Shown: positions 10,186 through 18,737, counted from the stretch's first letter. The stretch is DNA of 33,847 nucleotides from DATLHO01 sp035539855 (GCA_035539855.1 DATLHO010000045.1:1-33847), one strand, 5' to 3'. Numbers and translations are program-made. Notes: generated by a model not told the origin, from the sequence alone.

Positions 10186-10237
10186 GGGGCCGTAACATAC
10201 GGCAACGGCCCCTTCGATCATCGATCGAAGGGGCCGT
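10186..10237 (-). promoter_or_regulatory. Three-segment alternative hairpin in flippase leader
   Basis: GGGGCCGT occurs at 10186-10193 and 10230-10237, and its complement ACGGCCCC at 10205-10212. The middle segment can pair with the distal copy in a perfect 15-bp stem (10205-10219 with 10223-10237, loop ATC), or with the copy 3 nt from the flippase ATG. The first looks like a terminator for the Spy-like gene, but without a U-run; the second would cover the translation start. A regulatory switch is inference only. Confidence 0.45.
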
Positions 10238-10272
10238 GTAGAAGGAATCAACTGCGTTCGCGTCTGCCTCCG

Positions 10273-10674
10273 CTATCGGCGACTGGCCTGTGAACGAAGC
10301 TCGGCCAGCTTTCGGCGCTGCGCCGGCGAAAGGAGATTCTCGACGCGCTCGTGGAATCGGGTCAGCGCCAGCGACAGCTCGATCTCCTTGTCGGCACGCT
10401 CGCGCAGCTTCCTGCGCAGGGCCTCCTCGTTCGTCGACGGCGCGGTCTTCAGCCGCTTCTCCTCGTCGAGGAGGCGGCGGATGTCGTTGCGCAGTGGCTC
10501 GGTCTCACGGGCGAACTGCTCGGTCAGACTCTTGATCTGATCGCGCTGCGCCTTCGTTAGATCGATCTGCTCCATGATCGGAGCGTCTCCCTGCGCATAT
10601 GCGGGTCCGGCAGCGACTGCCAGACCGAACAGAAGCATGGCGAGGGGACGCACCTGCTTGAGATTTCTGATCAT
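10273..10674 (-). CDS. Spy/CpxP-like periplasmic protein
   Basis: 133 residues: signal peptide (MIRNLKQVRPLAMLLFGLAVAAGPAYA, cleavage after AYA), then a small charged helical protein. It has two LTxxQ-like segments, DLTKAQRDQIKSLTEQF at about 38-54 and LLSPAQRRKLAELR near the C-terminus, the hallmark of the Spy/CpxP fold. Family knowledge: ATP-independent periplasmic chaperones or envelope-stress sensors. Lon lies just upstream on the same strand (82-nt gap), so stress-related expression is plausible but not shown. A related possibility is a metal-resistance (CnrX/ZraP-like) protein; the His/Met metal sites of ZraP are not obvious here. Confidence 0.78.
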   Translation of the reverse strand: MIRNLKQVRPLAMLLFGLAVAAGPAYAQGDAPIMEQIDLTKAQRDQIKSLTEQFARETEPLRNDIRRLLDEEKRLKTAPSTNEEALRRKLRERADKEIELSLALTRFHERVENLLSPAQRRKLAELRSQASRR

Positions 10675-10755
10675 ATCGGGACCCTGGTTACTCGTCTCGG
10701 CATCAATTCATGTTTCTAAGATACCTCAGACCCCATCCTGCCGGGCAGGTTTAAG

Positions 10756-13290
10756 TCATTTCCGCGTTCCCCGCCGGGTCTTTCGGGCGCCGTTGGTCGG
10801 CATCACCGGGACCTTGCGGGCCCCCGCGCGGGCACCGGCTCGGGCATCCTGTCGGGCCTTTGCCAGTTGCGCGTCGTGGGCTTCGCGAAAGATGTGAGGC
10901 ACCGCCTCGAGGAGCGTCCCGACCGGGATGATCTCGAGGCCCTCGGTCACCGCCGCCGGAAGATCCGCCAGATCCTTGACGTTGTCCCTCGGGATGATGA
11001 CCGTGCGAACATTGACACGCCGGGCGGCAAGAAGTTTTTCGGTGAGGCCGCCGATCGGAAGAATTCGTCCGCGCAGCGTGATCTCGCCGGTCATCGCGAC
11101 GTCGCTGCGGACGCGGCGCTGGGCCGCGGCCGAGATCACCGCGACGGCCATCGTGATGCCCGCCGACGGACCGTCCTTCGGGATCGCGCCCTCGGGCACG
11201 TGGACGTGGATCTCGTTCCCCTTCGAGAACTCCGCCGACACGCCGAGCGCCGCGGCATTCGCACGAATGTAGGTAATCGCCGCCGACACCGATTCCTTCA
11301 TCACGTCGCCGAGCTGGCCGGTCAGCGTCAGCTTCTCGGTGCCCGGGACGATCGAGACCTCGACGGTCAGCGTGTCGCCGCCGACCGAGGTCCACGCCAG
11401 TCCCGTGGCCGCGCCGATGAGGTCCTCGCCCTCGCCCACACGATTGCGGAAGCGGGCGGCGCGCAGGAACTTCTCGACGAGCGCCGGCGTCACGACCAGC
11501 GCGGTCGGCTCGGTCACCTTGCGCCTGCCTCGCGACTTCGTCGCGGCATGGCCGTTGGCGACCGGTCGCGGCGCCTGGCCCGACTCGACCAGGCTCTTGG
11601 CGATCTTGCGGCACAGCGAGGCGATCTCGCGCTCGAGGTTGCGCACACCGGCCTCGGAGGTGTACTCGCGGATCACCTTCATGATCGCTTCGTCCTCGAA
11701 GCTGATGTGGTAGCTGGTCAGCCCGTGCTCCTCGAGCTGCTTCGGGATGATGTGCCGCCGCGCGATCTCGAGCTTGTCGTGCTCGAGGTAACCGCTGATC
11801 TCGATGATCTCCATCCGGTCCTGCAGCGGCACCGGGATGTTGAACAGCACGTTGGCCGTCGTGATGAAGAGAACCTTCGACAGGTCGTAGTCGACCTCGA
11901 GGTAGTGATCGTTGAAGCTGGAGTTCTGCTCCGGGTCGAGCACCTCGAGCATCGCCGAGGAGGGATCGCCGCGGAAGTCCGCGCTCATCTTGTCGATCTC
12001 GTCGAGCAGCACGACAGGGTTGACGACGCCGGCCCGCTTCATCGACTGGATGATCTTGCCGGGCATCGAGCCGATGTAGGTTCGGCGATGCCCGCGGATC
12101 TCGGCCTCGTCACGCACGCCGCCGAGCGACACGCGCACGAACTTGAGTCCGAGCGCGCGCGAGATCGAGCGTCCGAGCTACGTCTTGCCGACGCCGGGCG
12201 GTCCGACCAGGCAGAGGATCTGCCCACGCATCTCGCGCACGAGGTTGAGCACCGCGATGTGCTCGAGGATGCGCTCCTTCGGCCGCTCCAGGCCGAAGTG
12301 ATCCTCGTCGAGCACGCGCTTGACGTGCTCGATCTCCAGCAGGTCCTCGCTGCGCGACGACCACGGCACCGCCGTGAGCCACTCGAGGTAGTTGCGGTTG
12401 ACAGCGAACTCCGGCGACATCATCGGCGTCTTGCGGAGCTTGTCGAGCTCCTCGAACGCGCGGGCCTCGACCTCCTCAGGCATTCCGGAGGCGCGCACGG
12501 CCTCGGCGATCTTCGCCAGCTCCGGCGAGAGCTCGCCCTCCTCCTCGAGCTCGGTCTGCAGCGCGCGGATCTGCTCCTGGATCAGGAACTGCCGCTGCGA
12601 CTTCTGGATCGTGTCCTGGACCTTCGTGTCGATCTCCTGCTCGAGCTTGAGCACCTCGATCTCGTCGCGCAGCAGGCGGACGAGGACGAGGTACTGCGCC
12701 TTGAGATCGACGATCTCGAGGAGCTCCTGCTTCGATTCGGACTTGCTGAGCAGATTCGCCGCGACGTAGTAGAGGCCCTGGACGGGATCGGAGATGTTCT
12801 CGAAGGCGACGAGAATTTCCTGAGGAAGCCCCCGATGCATGTGAACATATTCCTGGAAGAGCTCGGCGACCTGCCGCTGCAGGGCCTCCATCTTCTTGTC
12901 GTGGGGCACGACCGCGACGCTCGTCTCGATCTCGGCCTCGAGGTAGCCGTTCGGACGGCTCATCGTTCGGATGAAACCCTGCGACTCACCCTCGACGAGG
13001 ATCTTCATCAGGCCGTTCGGCAGCCGGAGCATCTGGACGATCTTGGCGACCGTGCCCGAGTGGAAGATGTCCTCCTCTCCGGGCTCGTCGACGGAGGCGT
13101 TGCGCTGGGCGACCAGAAAGATGTATTTGTCGGCGTTGAGCGCCTCGCTGGCGGCTTTCAACGACGATTCACGGCCGACCAGCACGGGGAAGATCATGTT
13201 CGGGAACACGATCACGTCGCGCAGCGGCAACACCGGCATGTGCCGCGCCGCAGGAAGCGATGGCCGGGACTTTTTCGAGGTTTGTTTCAT
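10756..13290 (-). pseudogene. lon: Lon ATP-dependent protease, interrupted by an in-frame amber codon
   Basis: The frame from ATG 13290 to the stop at 10756 encodes 844 residues plus one internal TAG at 12180-12178 (codon 371). The N-terminal substrate-binding domain starts MPVLPLRDVIVFPNMIFPVLVGR, followed by a coiled-coil region. Walker A reads GPPGVGKT, then the stop, where homologues have Ser; LGRSI continues in the same frame. Walker B is VVLLDEIDKM, and the protease domain has catalytic Ser709 (PKDGPSAG) and Lys752 (GLTEK), spaced 43 residues as in E. coli. The rest is intact and conserved. One base (TCG to TAG) explains the break. A fragment of 370 residues would lack ATPase and protease function. 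TAG is used as an ordinary stop by groL, maf and others here, so recoding is unlikely. The choice between sequencing error and true mutation is open. The C-terminus is an Arg/Ala/Gly-rich basic tail. Confidence 0.9.
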
Positions 13291-13301
13291 AAGCAAGCCG
13301 A

Positions 13302-13331
13302 CAAAATAGACTCGCCGTCCGGGTCGTGCAA
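13302..13331 (-). promoter_or_regulatory. Promoter of lon (Bacteroidota type)
   Basis: On the minus strand TTG (13331-13329), a 20-nt spacer and TATTTTG (13308-13302), 12 nt before the ATG. It matches TTG-N20-TAnnTTTG with one T missing, and the 5' leader would be very short. Confidence 0.5.
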
Positions 13332-13419
13332 GGAACGTCCGGTGCTGCGAGGGCCGGCCGGAGGGGTGATTGGGACCGCGCGGTAACAATTCCGCGGGGG
13401 CTGTGTAAGTTGCGTAAAG

Positions 13420-13980
13420 ATGAAACGGCGAAACGAGACACATACGACCGAGCAGTCCGACGACGAGCTCTTTCTTCTGACCCAGAAGGGAGAGCTCGAG
13501 GCGTTCAATCAGCTGTTCCGGCGCTATGAGCGGAAGGTATACATGTACTGTATGCGCGTTCTGCTCGACGACGACATGGCGCGTGATGCCTTCCAGGAGG
13601 CCTTCATGCGCCTGTACGAGCACCGGGCCAGCTACGACGGTCGCAACTTCATGGTCTGGTTCTTCACGATCGTGCGCAACGTCTGCCTGAACATGCGCCG
13701 CAACAAGAAGACGACCGTACCGTTCGAGACGTCTCGCGCCAACGAATCGCACACCGAGATCAAGGACGTGGTCCTGCACGACCAGATCGTGCTGGCGCTC
13801 AATCAGCTGCCGCTGGACTACCGTGAGGCAATCGTCCTGTACGAGTACGATGGGTACTCCTACCAGGAGATCGCCGACATCACCGGCGCCACGATCTCGA
13901 CCATCAAGATTCGAATCTATCGCGCACGCAAAATGCTCCGGGCCCTCCTCTCTCCGGTGGTCTACGATAATGGAATTTGA
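13420..13980 (+). CDS. ECF-type RNA polymerase sigma factor
   Basis: 186 residues. Region 2 is clear (EAFNQLFRRYERKVYMYCMRVLLDDDMARDAFQEAFMRLYEH, about residues 27-69), with the DNA-melting/-10 recognition part YDGRNFMVWFFTIVRNVCLN. Region 4 is a helix-turn-helix (LPLDYREAIVLYEYDGYSYQEIADITGATISTIKIRIYRARKML, about 131-175) for the -35 element. Regions 1 and 3 are absent, as in ECF sigma factors. It directs RNA polymerase to a stress or envelope regulon. The last 11 nt overlap the next gene, whose product is the probable anti-sigma partner. It is divergent from lon, with a 129-bp shared upstream region. Confidence 0.93.
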   Translation: MKRRNETHTTEQSDDELFLLTQKGELEAFNQLFRRYERKVYMYCMRVLLDDDMARDAFQEAFMRLYEHRASYDGRNFMVWFFTIVRNVCLNMRRNKKTTVPFETSRANESHTEIKDVVLHDQIVLALNQLPLDYREAIVLYEYDGYSYQEIADITGATISTIKIRIYRARKMLRALLSPVVYDNGI

Positions 13981-15598
13981 TCTGCTTGTCCGGAAGTATC
14001 TACGAGGAACGCTGAGCCCGTCAGAGCTCGAGCGGCTCCGCGATCTGCTAGAGAGGGTGCCCGAGTACCGCACGGAGCTTCAGCAGATTCTCGAGCTGCG
14101 CTCGATCATTCATGACGATGCGCTGCGCCTCGTACCGCCTCGCGAGCTCTCCGATCGCACCCGCGAATCGGTGGGCGCGCAATTCGCCGGCATCGAATCG
14201 CTTCTGAAGCACGATGCCAGCCGCCTGGCCACGCCGGGCGATCTCTCCGATGCCACCCGCATGGCCGTCGGCCAGCTCTTCGCCGGCTCCGCCGCCGCCG
14301 CCCCTGTCGCGGCGCCCGTCGTTGCCGACGAGGAGGAGCCGAAGCGCCGGGGTGTGATCCTGCCGTTCCGGGTCGCCGGCCGGGCGCTGCTCGCCGCGTC
14401 GATCGCGATCACGGTCGCGCTCGCGCCGACGATGCTCGGCCCGTCGCTCGGCACTCCCGACGCAACGTCGTCCGGTCCGCTCGCGGCCCGCTCGAGCGGC
14501 GCGTCCGTCGGCTCGTCGGGCGATCGCGCCGGACGCTCCGCGATGGGATCGTCGACCGCGGGCGATGCGATGCCGGGCACGTCGGGCCTCTCCGCCGTCG
14601 GTGACGGCGCGGAGACCGAGCGTGCGGCGGCCGATCGCGTCGCGGACGGACGTGGCGCAGGCATCGACGAGATCACTCCGCTCGCCGCCGCCGGCACGAC
14701 CACCCGGGCACGAGGCGCTCGCCGCGCAACCGGCACGACCGCCACGGTTTCCTCGAGCATTGCCGCGGCGACGCTCGCCTCCGCGTCCATCGCGTCGACG
14801 ACGAGCGGCTCCGGCGCGGTCACGACGCCATCGACGGAGGCCTCGGACCAGCCGGCGCTCGCGGCGGTCGATCTGCCGATCGAGCTCGATCCGGACAACC
14901 CGCTCTCCCGGCTGGTGCCGGTGCCGCTGGCACTCGGTGGCGGACGGGTGTACAATCCGTCGATCGACAGCGCGATGCGCGCCCGTCTCGAGCCGCAGCC
15001 GTCGATCGCCCTCGCGACGATTGGCATTCCGGGCGTCGTCGACGACGGCCGGCACCTCTCGGTCGGCGTCACGCTCGGTTCCGGAAACGTGATGGATGCC
15101 GACGCGCCGACGGCCCTCATGCAGAATTCGTACTACTTCTCCTTCAGCGTCAGCGACGCCGACCGCATCGGCGTCGAGATGGGCGGGTCGAAGTTCCTGC
15201 AGGAGACGCAGGTGCCGGGCAAGCGTCCGGTCGGCAACATCTTCGCGAAGCAGGGAGCCGGCGACACGACCGGCGGCAGCTCGAGCCTTCGCACCGGCGA
15301 CGTCGACGGCACGCCGACCGTTGCGCAGCGCGTCAAGCAGGACATCACCTACGGCGGTGTCTTCTACGATCGCCGCCTCGAGATCGAGAGCGCGTGGGAT
15401 CTTTGCGGACGCGTCACCTTCGGCGCGGCCGACGGCGCGCTCGTTGCGGGCGTCCGCGCCTACACGGCGTACTCGCCGACGAAGAACGTGACGTTCACGC
15501 TGGGCATCGGCGGCTCGACGCTCTTCGATCTCAAGAGCCGCACCGACGACGGCAGCACCAACTACGGTCTGTACTACGGTATCGAGACCGGATTCTGA
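13970..15598 (+). CDS. Anti-sigma-like membrane protein with beta-barrel-like C-terminal half
   Basis: 542 residues from ATG 13970, overlapping the sigma gene by 11 nt; an earlier Met (13823) lies inside the sigma gene and gives non-native sequence. Residues 1-110 are cytoplasmic-like and helical: MEFDLLVRKYLRGTLSPSEL and a duplicated unit, (D)DALRLVPPRELSDRTRESVGAQFAG (49-74) and HDASRLATPGDLSDATRMAVGQLFAG (81-106). No HxxxCxxC zinc motif is present. A single membrane helix follows at about 135-157, then a 140-residue Ala/Ser/Thr/Gly-rich linker, then a region (about 345-542) of amphipathic strands with alternating Tyr/Phe/Gly, ending in a C-terminal Phe like outer-membrane barrels. By position and topology I infer an anti-sigma factor sensing the envelope; neither sigma binding nor barrel insertion is shown. 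Confidence 0.72.
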   Translation: MEFDLLVRKYLRGTLSPSELERLRDLLERVPEYRTELQQILELRSIIHDDALRLVPPRELSDRTRESVGAQFAGIESLLKHDASRLATPGDLSDATRMAVGQLFAGSAAAAPVAAPVVADEEEPKRRGVILPFRVAGRALLAASIAITVALAPTMLGPSLGTPDATSSGPLAARSSGASVGSSGDRAGRSAMGSSTAGDAMPGTSGLSAVGDGAETERAAADRVADGRGAGIDEITPLAAAGTTTRARGARRATGTTATVSSSIAAATLASASIASTTSGSGAVTTPSTEASDQPALAAVDLPIELDPDNPLSRLVPVPLALGGGRVYNPSIDSAMRARLEPQPSIALATIGIPGVVDDGRHLSVGVTLGSGNVMDADAPTALMQNSYYFSFSVSDADRIGVEMGGSKFLQETQVPGKRPVGNIFAKQGAGDTTGGSSSLRTGDVDGTPTVAQRVKQDITYGGVFYDRRLEIESAWDLCGRVTFGAADGALVAGVRAYTAYSPTKNVTFTLGIGGSTLFDLKSRTDDGSTNYGLYYGIETGF

Positions 15599-15631
15599 CA
15601 TGCGGCGCGCGACGCGCATCGCCGGCAGCAC

Positions 15632-15666
15632 AACGGGCGCCCCTGGACAACAGGCCGGCGCCCGTT
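15632..15666 (+). terminator. Hairpin terminator after anti-sigma gene
   Basis: 10-bp stem AACGGGCGCC (15632-15641) with GGCGCCCGTT (15657-15666). An extra CCTG/CAGG pairing in the loop leaves a two-base bulge. Lies 33 nt after the stop; the T content downstream is low. Confidence 0.55.
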
Positions 15667-15679
15667 CCCGTTCCGCCCC

Positions 15680-15710
15680 TTGCCCGAATCGTTCCGACTC
15701 TGTATTGTCA
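15680..15710 (+). promoter_or_regulatory. Candidate promoter of outer-membrane protein gene at 15733
   Basis: TTG (15680-15682), 20-nt spacer and TATTGTCA (15703-15710), 22 nt before the ATG. The spacing matches the other promoters in the window; the -7 element is weak. Confidence 0.4.
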
Positions 15711-15732
15711 TCGCTCAACGCCACGCACGTCC

Positions 15733-16641
15733 ATGATGCAGTCGCTCGCTCGCCTTGCCTCGGTCATCGCTCTGATTCTCGTCGTCACCGCGCGCGCGTA
15801 CGCGAGCGGACCGTTCGTTCTGCCGGTCGATAGTGGTTTCGTCCAGCTCTACGGAGGAGCGATCAGGGCCGACCACTACTACAACACCGCGGGCAGTCTG
15901 CGTCCGTACGACTCGGTCAAGACCGACCTCAGCGTCGTGGTGTTCGGCGTGACCGCCGACTTCGGCGTTCTCGACGGGCTCGAGGTGAACCTCGACGTTC
16001 CGCTCGGCATTCAGACGCTTACGAGCAAGGCGCTCTTTCCCGACCGCCGGATCGTCGCGCCGATGTACTACGGCATCGGCGGCACGTACCGGCTGAGCGC
16101 CGGCAGCCTCGCGACATCCCTCAGCGCGATGCTCAAGATTCCGCCGGGATTCCATCGCGGCATCTACGACGACCCGGAACATCCGACGTTCCTGAGCGAC
16201 GGATTCCTGCAGGTCACCACGATGCTCAACGCGGGCTTCCGGCACAAGAACATCTGGCTCGAAGGCGGCGCCGGCTACACCTGGCGCGACGAAGAACCCC
16301 TCGACGAGATCCCGTTCGCGCTCGAGGTGGGCTTTTCCCGTGTCGAAGGAACGGGGATCTTCGTCGGACTCAAGGGAGTCGTCAGCACCGGTGACGTGAC
16401 CGAGCCGTTGCGCCCGTTCTACGCCGGCTCCGCCGGCTCGGCCGAGGAGCGCAAGCGCGACGATGGCGGACGCGGGTTCTTTCGGACGATCGATCGCGAG
16501 AACTACCTGAGCCTGGGCGCGGGTGCTTTCGTCGATCTCTTCAAGACCGTCACGATCACCGGACGCTATGACCTCCGGCTTTTCGGACGAAACTCGCTCG
16601 CGCTTCGCGGCGCGACGCTCGGTGTCGGCTATCGCTTCTGA
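15733..16641 (+). CDS. Outer-membrane beta-barrel protein, transporter-like, function unknown
   Basis: 302 residues from ATG 15733 (a second ATG follows at 15736). Signal peptide MMQSLARLASVIALILVVTARAYASG, cleaved near AYA. The mature protein is dominated by alternating hydrophobic/polar strands with Gly and aromatic girdles (FVQLYGGAIRADHYYN, VVVFGVTADFGVLDGLEVNLDVPLGIQ, MYYGIGGTYRLSAGSL, WLEGGAGYTWRDEEP, ITGRYDLRLFGRNSLALRGATLGVGYRF) and ends in YRF, with the terminal Phe needed for BAM-dependent insertion. A pattern of 'strand, distance to next strand' like 'transporter' outer-membrane proteins is seen, but no substrate is implied. It follows the sigma/anti-sigma pair and precedes another envelope protein, with a separate putative promoter. 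Confidence 0.75.
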   Translation: MMQSLARLASVIALILVVTARAYASGPFVLPVDSGFVQLYGGAIRADHYYNTAGSLRPYDSVKTDLSVVVFGVTADFGVLDGLEVNLDVPLGIQTLTSKALFPDRRIVAPMYYGIGGTYRLSAGSLATSLSAMLKIPPGFHRGIYDDPEHPTFLSDGFLQVTTMLNAGFRHKNIWLEGGAGYTWRDEEPLDEIPFALEVGFSRVEGTGIFVGLKGVVSTGDVTEPLRPFYAGSAGSAEERKRDDGGRGFFRTIDRENYLSLGAGAFVDLFKTVTITGRYDLRLFGRNSLALRGATLGVGYRF

Positions 16642-16707
16642 CGAAACCTGGCGCCCCCGGCGCCGAAGGCTTCGAGCTCGCGTCCTCCCAGTCAGATCAC
16701 TTCGAGA

Positions 16708-18315
16708 ATGTCACGAGTGTTCCGCCGCTCGCCGCTGTCCGCACTTCGATCGCCGTCGCGAACGACGGCGTTCGCGCTCTGCGCGCTCGCGGCGATCGCG
16801 GTCAGCCTCGTGCCCGCTCGGGCAGCCGTCTCGGTCTACCCGAGCGTGCTCTACGGCGGCATGAACGTCGTGTCGATCGATGCCTCCTCGGGCGTCCGCC
16901 GGCTGCAATGGCGTGATCGCGGACGTTGGATCGACGTTCGCCGCGGGCAGGCGATGGACAACCTGCGGATCGTCTCGGTGCGGACACCGAGCAGTTGCAT
17001 CCGCCAGATGAAGCTCTATCTCTTCGTCCCGGAGGTCACGAGCTCCGCCGAGATCGACCTGCGCGTGCTCGAGTGTGACGGCTCGGAGCGGCGGCTGTCG
17101 CTGAGCACCGGCGCGACCTGGCAGGTGGACCACCAGCGGATGGGCGATGCGAAGGTGGGAGAGACGGTGTGCCAGCAGTTCTCCGTGCGATCGACGACCG
17201 TCGGCGAGGCCATCGTCGTCGATCGGGTCGTCAGCCCGACCGGCAAGTTCGAGCTGCGATTCACCGGGCGTCGGCCGCCGGTGCGGATCCCGGCGGGGAG
17301 GGCGTACTACTACGAGGTCTGCTTCCACGCGACGTCGCCCGGTCGGCACAAGATGCCCATCCACGTCTACATTCGCCGGGCTCAGCCGAGCGGCGGTTTC
17401 ACGTCGTTCATCGTCGCGGACACGGCCTACGTGACGGTCGTCGACCCGCCTCCGGCGCCGCGTGTGCAGCAGCCGGTCAAGCCGCGTGTGATTGTGCCGA
17501 AGCGCCCACCAGTGAACGTTCGTCCTCCGACGATTCCACGGCCGGTGATCCCTGTCGCGCCGCCGCCGAGAGTGCCCGACGTCGACGTCGTCAGTCCGCG
17601 CGCGACCGCGCGCGCGGTCGTGCCGGTCGACACCGAACGGCTGCGAGCGCAGCCGGATGTGGGCGCGCCGACGGGTGTCGAAGCCGAGATCAGCGATCCG
17701 ACGACGTTCCGCACCGTGCTGCTTCCGACGGCGCGGTCGATTCCCGAAGGGGAGGGCTTCATCGGCAGCTACGACGTGGCGGGGGTTCTGGCGGGCTACG
17801 GAGTCACCGACCGACTCACGGTGCTCGCCGGTGGACTCTTCATCCCGGCGGCGGTCGCGGCTCGCGCGATCGACGTCACCGCTGGAGCGCGCTACGAGCT
17901 GCATCGTGGCGACTACACGCGACTGGCGGCGGGCGTGCAGATCAACCACTCCGACACCGACAGCTCGTCGATCACCGTCGGCGCGCCATACCTCGTTGCC
18001 AGCCTCGGCGACGACGACCGTCGGGCGAGCGTTGCGCTGTCGTACTCGACGCGACGCCACGATCCGGTCTCGGGGGAGCCCTTCATGCGCAATGCGATCG
18101 TCGTGGCGGCGGGCGGTGATCTGCGGATCGGTGGGAACTGGAAGGTGGCGGCCGAGGCCTACTGGATCGAGGGCTCAACGTATCAGCCGTTGGTCGCGAC
18201 CGTGCGGCATTTCGGCCGGCGCTACGCGATCGACGCCGGCGTCGCGGTCAACATGGCAGGCGACGAGGCGCGCGTCGCGCCGGTCGTCAGCGTGCTGTGG
18301 GTGTTCGGACGCTAA
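16708..18315 (+). CDS. Exported multidomain protein of unknown function with proline-rich linker and barrel-like C-terminus
   Basis: 535 residues. Signal peptide: MSRVFRRSPLSALRSPSRTTAFALCALAAIAV to about ARA (residue 39). Residues 40-250 are a beta-rich region with four or more Cys (SSCIRQMK, VLECDGSERR, VGETVCQQFSV, YYEVCFHATSPGRHKMPIHVYIRRA), reminiscent of an Ig-like/CHU-type domain. Residues 250-300 are rich in Pro/Val/Arg (RVQQPVKPRVIVPKRPP ...), a stiff linker. Residues 335-535 have strands such as VAGVLAGYGVTDRLTVLAGGLF, ARYELHRGDYTRLAAGVQINHS, NAIVVAAGGDLRIGGNWKVAAEAYW, IDAGVAVNMAGDEARVAPVVSVLWVFGR, consistent with a small barrel. No known family recognised. It lies 66 nt after the previous outer-membrane protein, so it may be co-transcribed. 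Confidence 0.7.
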   Translation: MSRVFRRSPLSALRSPSRTTAFALCALAAIAVSLVPARAAVSVYPSVLYGGMNVVSIDASSGVRRLQWRDRGRWIDVRRGQAMDNLRIVSVRTPSSCIRQMKLYLFVPEVTSSAEIDLRVLECDGSERRLSLSTGATWQVDHQRMGDAKVGETVCQQFSVRSTTVGEAIVVDRVVSPTGKFELRFTGRRPPVRIPAGRAYYYEVCFHATSPGRHKMPIHVYIRRAQPSGGFTSFIVADTAYVTVVDPPPAPRVQQPVKPRVIVPKRPPVNVRPPTIPRPVIPVAPPPRVPDVDVVSPRATARAVVPVDTERLRAQPDVGAPTGVEAEISDPTTFRTVLLPTARSIPEGEGFIGSYDVAGVLAGYGVTDRLTVLAGGLFIPAAVAARAIDVTAGARYELHRGDYTRLAAGVQINHSDTDSSSITVGAPYLVASLGDDDRRASVALSYSTRRHDPVSGEPFMRNAIVVAAGGDLRIGGNWKVAAEAYWIEGSTYQPLVATVRHFGRRYAIDAGVAVNMAGDEARVAPVVSVLWVFGR

Positions 18316-18360
18316 CGGCGCAGCCGGAGACGGTCCCGATGCAGGCGTCCGGGAAAACGA

Positions 18361-18394
18361 AAACGCCGGCCGGGCAACAGCCCGGCCGGCGTTT
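18361..18394. terminator. Hairpin terminator between convergent genes
   Basis: 14-bp perfect stem (18361-18374 with 18381-18394), loop CAACAG. In the minus direction, ending rpmA, it is followed by TTTTCGTTTTCCC, a good U-run; the plus side has only GTTTGAACTT. It probably serves rplU-rpmA mainly. Confidence 0.8.
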
Positions 18395-18414
18395 GAACTT
18401 CGCATCCGATGCGA

Positions 18415-18675
18415 TCAGAGGTTCGTCGAGTAGACGCTGACCATCTTGCGGTCGCGTCCGCTGCGCTCGAACTTCACCTCGCCGTCGATGAGCGAGAACA
18501 GCGTGTCGTCGCTGCCCTTGCCGACGTTCTGTCCCGGGTGGAACTTCGTACCGCGCTGGCGGACGAGGATGTTGCCGGCGCGGACGACTTCACCGCCGAA
18601 GCGCTTGACGCCGAGATACTTCGGATTGGAATCGCGGCCGTTCTTTGTGGAACCGGCTCCTTTTTTATGTGCCAT
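18415..18675 (-). CDS. rpmA: 50S ribosomal protein L27
   Basis: 86 residues: MAHKKGAGSTKNGRDSNPKYLGVKRFGGEVVRAGNILVRQRGTKFHPGQNVGKGSDDTLFSLIDGEV is the standard L27 sequence. The N-terminal AHKKGAGST tail reaches the peptidyl-transferase centre. No N-terminal cleavage extension of the Firmicutes type. It lies 62 nt after rplU in the usual pair. Confidence 0.98.
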   Translation of the reverse strand: MAHKKGAGSTKNGRDSNPKYLGVKRFGGEVVRAGNILVRQRGTKFHPGQNVGKGSDDTLFSLIDGEVKFERSGRDRKMVSVYSTNL

Positions 18676-18737
18676 GGTACTGCTCCGGTTGGGCTGATGC
18701 TACTGAGTGATAATCGCGAGCGACGTCATCCGGCGCA

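Noticed and set aside
12178..12180. TAG read as a sense codon across the genome
   Set aside because: groL, maf, and the genes ending at 25733 and 31588 use TAG as their stop, so general recoding is not supported.
10867..13386. Long open frame antisense to lon on the plus strand
   Set aside because: Arg/Asp/His/Val/Glu-rich, no motif, and fully opposite a conserved gene; a GC-rich codon bias shadow.
13382..13409. ECF-type autoregulatory promoter (GGTAAC-N16-TGTAAG) upstream of the sigma gene
   Set aside because: The match is loose and the -10 would sit only 10 nt from the ATG; not strong enough to list as a feature.
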